Both the position numbers and the translations under genes were made by a program. From Clostridiales bacterium (GTDB lineage Bacteria > Bacillota > Clostridia > Oscillospirales > CAG-272): a stretch of 56,685 nt of DNA. Below the pieces are notes generated by a model. It did no database searches. It saw nothing but the letters and a program-made list of their open reading frames with translations, and was not told where the DNA came from. The stretch lies in the NCBI GenBank assembly GCA_012800735.1, contig JAAZIU010000017.1, positions 1 through 56,685 on the forward strand, written 5' to 3'. Shown here one piece after another: positions 50,278 through 56,685 of this stretch (position 1 is the stretch's first letter; the number at the start of each line of letters is the position of its first letter).

Positions 50278-52314
50278 ATGGGTGACATACATAAGATAAA
50301 TGAAACCGAGCCGGATGAATCCTGCTGTCACAGCCACGGTCACGATCACGACCACGACGGTGACGACGATTTTTGCGAAATCGGGAGATGCGGGTGTTGC
50401 GATGAGCGCCATACGTCCGTTAAAACTCAAATCGCAATTCTTGCGGTTACGGCGGTTCTTTTTGTCGCGGCTATGGCGATTTCTCATTTCCTGACTTTGC
50501 CCGAATGGGGAAAGGCGCTGATTTTCGCCGTTCCTTATCTTATCTGCGGCGGAAATGTGCTTATAAATTGCTTTAAAAACATTGTCCGCCGTCGGTTCTT
50601 TGAAGCGGAAACGCTGATGACTGTCGCTACACTCGGAGCTTTCGCTATCGGCGAATATCCGGAAGCCGTCGCCGTTATCTGGCTGTTTCGTCTTGGAGAG
50701 CTGCTGGAGGGGCTGGCGACCGACCGCGCGAGCAATTCGATTAAGGCGCTTGTCGACATCCGCCCCGACGAGGCGGAGATTGAACGCGGCGGCAGGACCG
50801 AGAGGGTTCGGGCGGATTCGGTTGAAGTCGGGGCTGTTATCGTGGTGAGAGCCGGGGCGCGGGTGCCGCTTGACGGCGAAGTTATCGAAGGGGAGACCGA
50901 GCTTGATACCTCCGCTCTCACCGGCGAAGCGATACCCCGGGCGGCTCTGCCCGGCGACACGGTATATTCCGGTTCGGTGAACCTTGTGTCGCCGGTTCGG
51001 GTGAGGGTTACAAAGACTGCCGGAGATTCGGCGGCTTCGAGGATACTCGGGATGGTTCGGGAGTCGCTTTCGGCAAAATCGAAGGCGATGAGCTTCACCG
51101 AACGGTTTTCCCATATCTATACCCCGGCGGTCGTCGCGGCTGCGGCGCTGCTTTCGCTGATTCCGCCGCTGGTCTCCGGCGATTTTGCGGCGAATTTCGG
51201 GAAATGGTTCTATCGCGCGCTTGAATTTTTAGTGGTGTCCTGCCCCTGCGCGTTTGTGATTTCGGTGCCGCTGACATTTGTCGCCGGACTCGGCGCCGCT
51301 TCAAAGGCGGGGGCGCTGATAAAAGGTTCGAATTATCTTGAGCTGCTCGCGAAAGCCGAAACCGTTGTTTTCGACAAGACCGGCACCCTGACCACCGGAA
51401 GTTTCTCGGTTACCGAAATTAAAGCGGCGGAGGGGGTATCTGAAACTGAGCTGCTGCGGGAAGCGGCTGCGGCGGAGAGCTTTTCCGACCATCCGATAGC
51501 CGTTTCGCTGCGGCGGGCGTATCGGGAGAAGGCTTCGGACGAACCGATATCTTCCGAAGACGGCGGCTTTACCCGCGCCGAAACGGTAAACGGTGGGATT
51601 ATCTCAGAGAACAGCGGTAAGACGACGGTCTGCGGCAACTCTTCGCTGCTTATCCGTTCCGGAGTCGCGGAATCGGAATTATTTGATGTATCGGAATCAG
51701 CCGCCGCGACATCGGTTCATGTCGCGAGGATTGACGGAGAGGGGGCTATATATCTCGGCGTCATCCTGCTTTCCGACGAATTAAAGCCGGGAGCGGCAAA
51801 GGCGGTCGCTCAGCTCCGGCGGCTGGGGATAAAGCGGACGGTGATTTTGACCGGCGACTCGAAGAGGGCGGGAGAAGCGGCGGCGCGCGCGGTTGGGGCG
51901 GATGAGGTTTATTCGGAGCTTTTGCCGGAGGACAAAGTCAGCCGGGTTGAGGAGATTATGGCGCAGATGAACGGCGGCAGTCTCGTTTTCTTAGGGGACG
52001 GCATAAACGACGCTCCGGTAATCGCCCGCGCGGACGTCGGGGCGGCGATGGGCGGGCTTGGGGCGGACGCCGCCGTCGAGAGCGCCGATGTAGTTATTAT
52101 GGACGACAAGCCGGAGAAGCTTGCCGCCGGTATCCGTATCGCCCGCCGGACGATGCGCATTTTGCGGTCAAACGTCGCTTTTGCGCTCGGCTTCAAGCTT
52201 TTGGTGCTGCTTCTGTGCGGAATCGGGCTGGGGCCGATGTGGCTGGCGGTCTTCGGCGACGTCGGGGTGACGCTGCTCTGCATTCTTAACGCCGCGAGAG
52301 CCGCCTCCGCATGA
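50278..52314 (+). CDS. Zinc/cadmium-type P1B-ATPase efflux pump
   Basis: 678 residues. A His/Asp-rich N-terminus (CCHSHGHDHDHDGDD) replaces the usual HMA domain. It has the actuator loop (TGEAIPR), metal-site SCPCAFVISVPLTF, phosphorylation motif DKTGTLT and hinge GDGINDAPV. The Asp in the last membrane helix (FGDVGVTLLCILNAA) suits Zn/Cd/Pb-type pumps rather than copper. It exports the metal, with ATP hydrolysis. The ArsR-type gene upstream supports zinc control. AGAGGG precedes the ATG. Confidence 0.92.
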   Translation: MGDIHKINETEPDESCCHSHGHDHDHDGDDDFCEIGRCGCCDERHTSVKTQIAILAVTAVLFVAAMAISHFLTLPEWGKALIFAVPYLICGGNVLINCFKNIVRRRFFEAETLMTVATLGAFAIGEYPEAVAVIWLFRLGELLEGLATDRASNSIKALVDIRPDEAEIERGGRTERVRADSVEVGAVIVVRAGARVPLDGEVIEGETELDTSALTGEAIPRAALPGDTVYSGSVNLVSPVRVRVTKTAGDSAASRILGMVRESLSAKSKAMSFTERFSHIYTPAVVAAAALLSLIPPLVSGDFAANFGKWFYRALEFLVVSCPCAFVISVPLTFVAGLGAASKAGALIKGSNYLELLAKAETVVFDKTGTLTTGSFSVTEIKAAEGVSETELLREAAAAESFSDHPIAVSLRRAYREKASDEPISSEDGGFTRAETVNGGIISENSGKTTVCGNSSLLIRSGVAESELFDVSESAAATSVHVARIDGEGAIYLGVILLSDELKPGAAKAVAQLRRLGIKRTVILTGDSKRAGEAAARAVGADEVYSELLPEDKVSRVEEIMAQMNGGSLVFLGDGINDAPVIARADVGAAMGGLGADAAVESADVVIMDDKPEKLAAGIRIARRTMRILRSNVAFALGFKLLVLLLCGIGLGPMWLAVFGDVGVTLLCILNAARAASA

Positions 52315-52382
52315 CGGCGCGTTTATCTTTCCGCCGCCGTGTCGGATATTATAAAATGCATTTCAAACAACCGAATAAAAAA

Positions 52383-52417
52383 ACTCAAAGCCCCGTGGTT
52401 GCGCCGGGGCTTTGAGT
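52383..52417. terminator. Hairpin downstream of the ATPase gene
   Basis: ACTCAAAGCCCCG / CGGGGCTTTGAGT, a 13-bp stem. The T-run follows only on the minus strand, so plus-strand termination is less certain. The rest of the gap to 52598 is AT-rich without other features. Confidence 0.6.
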
Positions 52418-52597
52418 AAAGAGGGTTTCTATAGAAGACGGGATTAGGAGGTTGATTGTACCCGTCAGGACAACGATGTATAATGTGTATATTTATAATA
52501 ACCCATCGATATTAACTCCGTTGGTGAATGGTGTTAACTTATTGTAAATTAGATAAGCCGATCGATATGTGATTTAAAAAGCCTTTGAAATTTGCTC

Positions 52598-52626
52598 TTG
52601 ATTTTACAATCAAAAAGCTGTATAAT
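52598..52626 (+). promoter_or_regulatory. Promoter of the GH2-ROK operon
   Basis: TTGATT and TATAAT with a 17-base spacer, 65 bases before the start. Confidence 0.8.
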
Positions 52627-52690
52627 TATAACAGGACAGTTTTTTTGCGCACGGTTTTTATTTATGTGAGTATGCGAGGTTTATTCATTG

Positions 52691-55063
52691 ATGAAAACAC
52701 GAAAAATTTCACTTAACGGCTCCTGGGAACTTTATTACGCGCCGAATGAGGCTGTCGCCGAATTGAAGCCGCTTTCGACGGCGGATATGGTTCGCGCCGC
52801 CGGATTTGAGTCGGTCGAGGCGCAGGTTCCCGGCAATTTTGAACTTGACCTGCACCGCGCCGGGATAATTCCGGATCCGTATTTCGGTACAAACATCTGG
52901 GAGCTGGAAAAATACGAATATTACCATCTTTGGTATCTGAAGACGTTTGTCTGCGAAGATTTTGAAGGAACTGCGCCGATGTTTGTCTTTGAAGGCATCG
53001 ACACCTTCGCCGAGATTTGGCTTAACGGCAAAAAGATAGGCGAGACCGACAATATGCTCGTTCCTTTCGAGATTGAGCCGACGTCGCTGCGCGTCGGGGA
53101 GAATGAGCTTGTTATCCACATTACTCCGGCGATGATCGCCGCCCGCCGCTATCCCGCCGCCGTCAATACGCGGGCGATGAAGTACAACGCCGGTTCTCTC
53201 TACGTCCGCAAGGCGCCTTCGCAGTACGGCTGGGATATCATGCCCCGCGCCGTCTCCGCCGGTATCTGGCGTCCGGCTGCGCTTGAACTGCGCCCGCTTG
53301 ACCGGATTGACGAGCTGTTTATCGCGCTCGATTCGTATAATCTCGAAAAAGCCGAGGCGAACATCGTCGTCGACTGCAATCTTTCGATTTCTTGCGATGA
53401 CCTCTCCCGCTATCGCCTGACGGTGAAAGGCGTCTGCGGCGATTCTGTTTTTCACGGCGATTCCGGCCGCCTCTGGCACACATCGACCCGCTTCGGCGCG
53501 CATATCGGGGACGCCCGCTTCTGGTGGCCGAGAAATTACGGAGAGGCGGCGCTTTACGACGTCGACGTCACCCTTTGGCGGGACGGCGAGGCGGTCTTTA
53601 CAAAATCGCTCAGATACGGTTTACGCCACGTTGAGCTTATCCGCACCTCGACTACAGACTCGATAGGGTCCGGCGAATTTCTGATTAAAATAAACGGACA
53701 AAGGATATTTGTCCTCGGCACGAATTGGGTTCCGGTCGACGCTTATCACAGCCGCGACCGCGAGCGGCTGCCGAAGATACTCCCCATGCTCTGTGACATC
53801 GGCTGCAACGCCGTCCGGATGTGGGGCGGAAATGTCTACGAGGACGACTATTTTTACGACTGGTGCGACGAGCACGGCATTTTAATCTGGCAGGATTTTG
53901 CGATGGCGTGCGCGATGTATCCGCAGGACAAGCTGTTCTGCCGTCTGCTTTCGCTTGAAGCGGAGAAGGTCATAAAGCGGCTGCGCAACCACGCCTGCCT
54001 CTGCATCTGGGCGGGGGACAACGAATGCGACCAGAGCTATTTCTGGGGCTCAAGGCTGTATCGCCTCGACCCGAACGACAACGTGCTGACGCGGAAGGTC
54101 ATCCCGGATCAGCTCAAAATGCACGACTACACCCGTCCGTATCTGCCCAGCTCGCCGTATGTCGACGAGGAGGCGTTTCGCACCGGCGCGCCGATACCCG
54201 AGGATCACCTCTGGGGTCCCCGCGACTATTTCAAAGGGGAATTTTACGGCACCGCCGTCGCGCATTTTGCTTCGGAGACCGGCTATCACGGCTGTCCGTC
54301 TCCCGATTCGCTTAAGAAATTCATCTCCCCCGAACAGCTTTGGCACTGGACGGAGGACAGAGCCGACCCGAACTCTAAGGTTCAGCCCGACTGGCTTTGC
54401 CACAGCGCGATGATGGAGAACGACAACGGCGGGCCTTATGCCTACCGCAATCGGCTGATGTCAAATCAAGTAAAGACCTTGTTCGGCGAAGAGCCGCCGA
54501 CGCTCGATATGTACGCCCGCGCTTCGCAGATAAGTCAGGCGGAGGCGAAAAAGTTCTTCATCGAGCGGTTCCGCGTTACAAAATGGCGCCGCACCGGCAT
54601 CATCTGGTGGAACCTAATCGACGGCTGGCCGCAGATTTCCGACGCCGTCGTCGATTGGTACGGCACGAAAAAGTTGGCTTATTACTACATCCGCCGCAGT
54701 CAGAATCCGTTCCAGCTGATATTTGCCGAACCGGAACTCGACGGCGCCCGCCTGCCGCTTTTCGCGGTCAACGACAGCCGCGAAACCGTTTCCTTCGGCT
54801 ACGAAGTGCTTGACCTGACCGGCGGCGGGACGGTGGTAATGTCGGGCGAGGGGGAAATTGCCCCCGACGGCATCGTCCGCCTTGACAACTGCCGTATCGC
54901 GCGCGGCGATAAGCGGTTCTATCTTATGAAATGGAAGACAGCGGACGGCGCCTGCGGCGTCAACCACTATATGTCGAACATTAAAGACATCGACCTCGAC
55001 GAGTACTTAGGATACATGAAAGTCTGCGGCTTTGACGCCGAGTTTGAGGGCTTCGGCGGGTAA
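52691..55063 (+). CDS. Glycoside hydrolase family 2, beta-mannosidase-like
   Basis: 790 residues. N-terminal sugar-binding domain (SLNGSWELYYAPNEA, QVPGNFELDLHRAG), Ig-like domain, then the catalytic barrel: RMWGGNVYEDDYFYDWCDEH, IWAGDNECDQ (acid/base Glu) and HFASETGYHG (nucleophile Glu). This arrangement fits beta-mannosidases, which remove terminal beta-mannose. No signal peptide, so it is cytoplasmic. ATG at 52691 is preferred to the TTG just before it. A ROK kinase follows 23 bases later. Confidence 0.88.
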   Translation: MKTRKISLNGSWELYYAPNEAVAELKPLSTADMVRAAGFESVEAQVPGNFELDLHRAGIIPDPYFGTNIWELEKYEYYHLWYLKTFVCEDFEGTAPMFVFEGIDTFAEIWLNGKKIGETDNMLVPFEIEPTSLRVGENELVIHITPAMIAARRYPAAVNTRAMKYNAGSLYVRKAPSQYGWDIMPRAVSAGIWRPAALELRPLDRIDELFIALDSYNLEKAEANIVVDCNLSISCDDLSRYRLTVKGVCGDSVFHGDSGRLWHTSTRFGAHIGDARFWWPRNYGEAALYDVDVTLWRDGEAVFTKSLRYGLRHVELIRTSTTDSIGSGEFLIKINGQRIFVLGTNWVPVDAYHSRDRERLPKILPMLCDIGCNAVRMWGGNVYEDDYFYDWCDEHGILIWQDFAMACAMYPQDKLFCRLLSLEAEKVIKRLRNHACLCIWAGDNECDQSYFWGSRLYRLDPNDNVLTRKVIPDQLKMHDYTRPYLPSSPYVDEEAFRTGAPIPEDHLWGPRDYFKGEFYGTAVAHFASETGYHGCPSPDSLKKFISPEQLWHWTEDRADPNSKVQPDWLCHSAMMENDNGGPYAYRNRLMSNQVKTLFGEEPPTLDMYARASQISQAEAKKFFIERFRVTKWRRTGIIWWNLIDGWPQISDAVVDWYGTKKLAYYYIRRSQNPFQLIFAEPELDGARLPLFAVNDSRETVSFGYEVLDLTGGGTVVMSGEGEIAPDGIVRLDNCRIARGDKRFYLMKWKTADGACGVNHYMSNIKDIDLDEYLGYMKVCGFDAEFEGFGG

Positions 55064-55086
55064 TCGCCGACCGGAAGGAATTAGCC

Positions 55087-56058
55087 ATGTATTACATCGG
55101 TTTCGATATCGGCGGCACCAAATGCGCGGTGTCGCTCGGCAGCGCCGCCGAGTCCGGCGTTGAAATATTAAATAAAATAAAATTCCCGACGGCGGGAAAA
55201 ACCCCTGCCGAAGTCATGGAGCTGTTTGCGCAGAACGCGGAAGAAGCCGTCAAAAACGCGGGGCTTTCGATGGGCGACATCGCGCGGATAGGCATCTCCT
55301 GCGGCGGTCCGCTCGATTCGAAGCGGGGGATTATCCTCTCCCCGCCGAACCTGCCCGGCTGGGACGGCATTCATGTCAAAGAATTTTTTGAAGAGCGCTT
55401 CGGCATCGAGACGCGCCTTCAGAACGACGCCAACGCAAGCGCCGTCGCCGAGTGGAAGTGGGGCGCCGGCCGCGGGACGCAGAACATGGTCTTCGTTACC
55501 TTCGGCACCGGTTTCGGCGCCGGGCTTATCCTCGACGGCCGTCTTTACAGCGGAACTCACGACTGCGCCGGGGAAATCGGGCATATCCGACTGACTGATG
55601 GCGACGATGACCCCGTCGGCTACCGCAAGCGCGGTTCCGTCGAGGGCTGGTGCAGCGGCGGCGGTATCGCTCAGACCGGCGCCGCCTATGTCCGCCGCGA
55701 GCTTGCGAGGGGCGAAAATCCGCTTTTATGGGAGCGCGCCGGCGAAGACGAAGCGAACATCACCGCCAAGCTGATCGGCGATCTTGCCGACGAGGGTGAC
55801 CCGCTTTCGATTGAGATTTACAGGAAAGTCGGGGAGATGTTCGGCCGCACCTGCGCGATTATAATCGACCTTTTCGACCCGGAGATGATCGTCGCCGGCG
55901 GGATTTTCATGCGCTCGTCGCATCTGATACTCCCGGAAGCGGAGAGGGTCATCGACGTCGAAGCCCTCGCCATGACGCGGACGGGGGTGAAGATAGTCCC
56001 GGCGGGACTGGGGGAGGAGATTGGAGACTATGCCGCGCTCGGTATTGCGTCCATGTGA
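55087..56058 (+). CDS. ROK-family sugar kinase
   Basis: 323 residues. GFDIGGTKCAVSLGS (ATP-binding), GISCGGPLDSKRG and FGTGFGAGLILDGRL with CAGEIGHIRL mark a ROK kinase. The usual CxCGxxGC zinc cluster is replaced (GSVEGWCSGGGI), as in a minority of members. It should phosphorylate the sugar released by the GH2 enzyme (mannose or glucose). GGAAGGAA precedes the ATG. Its last four codons (GCG-TCC-ATG-TGA) form the left arm of the following palindrome. Confidence 0.9.
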   Translation: MYYIGFDIGGTKCAVSLGSAAESGVEILNKIKFPTAGKTPAEVMELFAQNAEEAVKNAGLSMGDIARIGISCGGPLDSKRGIILSPPNLPGWDGIHVKEFFEERFGIETRLQNDANASAVAEWKWGAGRGTQNMVFVTFGTGFGAGLILDGRLYSGTHDCAGEIGHIRLTDGDDDPVGYRKRGSVEGWCSGGGIAQTGAAYVRRELARGENPLLWERAGEDEANITAKLIGDLADEGDPLSIEIYRKVGEMFGRTCAIIIDLFDPEMIVAGGIFMRSSHLILPEAERVIDVEALAMTRTGVKIVPAGLGEEIGDYAALGIASM

Positions 56059-56170
56059 CAAAGTCACATGGACGCGCGAGTTTCGCCTTTGGCGAAACGT
56101 CGCCGTTCCGAAGTCAAGTTATTATCGGTGTTTTCTCTAAGGACGATTTTGCCAAAGGCAAAATCTAATA
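56047..56170 (+). repeat. Modular palindromic element whose P1 is made from the ROK gene end
   Basis: P1 GCGTCCATGTGAC-AAA-GTCACATGGACGC (56047-56075) spans the last codons and stop. P2 GCGAGTTTCGCC / GGCGAAACGTCGC, linker and P3 GATTTTGCC / GGCAAAATC follow. Confidence 0.85.
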
Positions 56171-56231
56171 ATTTAAGGCGCAAAGCGCCGGGCGCGGGGG
56201 AAAGCTCTCGAGATAAAATTGTATATAAAAA

Positions 56232-56273
56232 CATCGCCGGGACCTTTTTGGGGTTTCGGCGATGGTGTTTTTT
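56232..56273 (+). terminator. Terminator of the GH2-ROK operon
   Basis: CATCGCCG / CGGCGATG, then GTGTTTTTT. The palindromic element lies between the stop codon and this hairpin. Confidence 0.8.
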
Positions 56274-56283
56274 GGGTTATATC

Positions 56284-56685
56284 TTACAGCTTCAAAAATC
56301 CCTGATTAAACGCGTCCGGGAAGAGGAAGATTTTCTCTCCTTCTTTAAACTGTACCCGGATGTACTTTTTGTCTTTGTCGAATCGGTTAACAGTCCCTTC
56401 GCCGAATCGCTTATGCTGAACGGCGGTTCCTTCCGCGACGCCGGAGAGGTCGAGCTCCGCTTCCGGTTCTTCTTTTTTCGGCGGCGGCGCGGCGGGTTTC
56501 GGTTTTTCCGGAGAGGGAATGCCGAATGCGGCGGTTACGAAGTCGGGCTTGGGCATGGTCTTCGGTTCGGGTTTCTTTGCCGGAGCCGGAGCGACGACCT
56601 TTTCATCAGTTTCGTCCGGTTCGTCTTCTTCTTCCAAATCTTCATCGGTTTCTTCCGATGCCGGGAAGATATCCTCTTCGTCCGG
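56284..56685 (-). CDS. C-terminal part of an unidentified protein (runs off right edge)
   Basis: The frame is open to the window edge. The visible ~133 residues are an acidic, Pro/Lys-rich linker ending in a small domain, VQHKRFGEGTVNRFDKDKKY then FKEGEKIFLFPDAFNQGFLK. The HKxFGxGxV motif is an SH3-like tail seen at the end of PcrA/UvrD-type helicases and other clostridial proteins. The main body is outside the window, so no function is assigned. Confidence 0.6.
   Translation of the reverse strand, partial: PDEEDIFPASEETDEDLEEEDEPDETDEKVVAPAPAKKPEPKTMPKPDFVTAAFGIPSPEKPKPAAPPPKKEEPEAELDLSGVAEGTAVQHKRFGEGTVNRFDKDKKYIRVQFKEGEKIFLFPDAFNQGFLKL

Noticed and set aside
326-56170. CRISPR arrays suggested by repeated palindromes
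   Set aside because: Spacing is irregular, there are no unique spacers of uniform size and no cas genes; copies are dispersed and modular.

Overview
This window looks like chromosome from an uncultured, moderately GC-rich member of the Bacillota (class Clostridia). Evidence is the rpmG-secE-nusG-rplK-rplA cluster, a DUF1292 protein, AIM24 and CPBP proteins, strong TTGACA-17-TATAAT promoters, GGAGG ribosome binding sites, and lipoproteins of a clostridial solute-binding type. No prophage, transposase, CRISPR array, rRNA or tRNA gene was seen.

Layout. 1-7.4 kb: start of an AbiEi-like antitoxin, a solute-binding lipoprotein, a pair of ABC half-transporters (the first with an apparent frameshift) and an HTH membrane regulator. 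7.4-8.4 kb: no gene, but a structured RNA candidate among palindromic repeats. 8.4-13.2 kb: two unrecognised proteins, a DUF5050-like lipoprotein and thiI. 13.4-13.9 kb: a RelE/RelB-type toxin-antitoxin pair. 14.2-21 kb: AIM24 protein, a large surface DUF5722-like protein, tpiA, an orphan HTH gene and pgk. 21-25 kb: GNAT and PHP-domain proteins and a second solute-binding lipoprotein. 25.4-27.6 kb: an AT-rich island with an AIPR-family defence protein. 27.6-30.2 kb: UroD-like and homocysteine-methyltransferase-like genes. 30.2-33 kb: a polar amino acid ABC importer. 33.2-33.8 kb: a RelB-YafQ pair. 34-41 kb: three more solute-binding lipoproteins and a GH42-like hydrolase. 41.6-44.1 kb: the ribosomal/transcription cluster. 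44.5-49.2 kb: CPBP protease, DUF1989 protein, GTP-dependent PEP carboxykinase and an acidic protein. 49.5-52.3 kb: a zinc-type ArsR regulator and metal P-type ATPase. 52.6-56.1 kb: a GH2 beta-mannosidase-like enzyme and a ROK kinase. The right edge cuts an unidentified gene.

The metabolic theme is glycan and sugar use (five sugar-type binding lipoproteins, GH2, a GH42-like enzyme, ROK kinase, lower glycolysis and PEP carboxykinase), plus amino acid uptake and zinc efflux.

The most unusual content lies between the genes. A family of modular palindromic elements occupies some two dozen loci. Each has a variable hairpin P1, a second hairpin P2, a conserved linker containing GTCATTA and a T-rich run, and often a third hairpin P3. 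The P1 arm frequently starts inside the stop codon of the upstream gene. At rplA and the ROK gene, the distal P1 arm is an inverted copy of that gene's own 3' end. At several loci, gene ends or P1 arms are duplicated beside the element. I know of no described system that accounts for this, and I propose it as the main candidate novelty. All identifications come from reading the sequence by eye; no database search was run.
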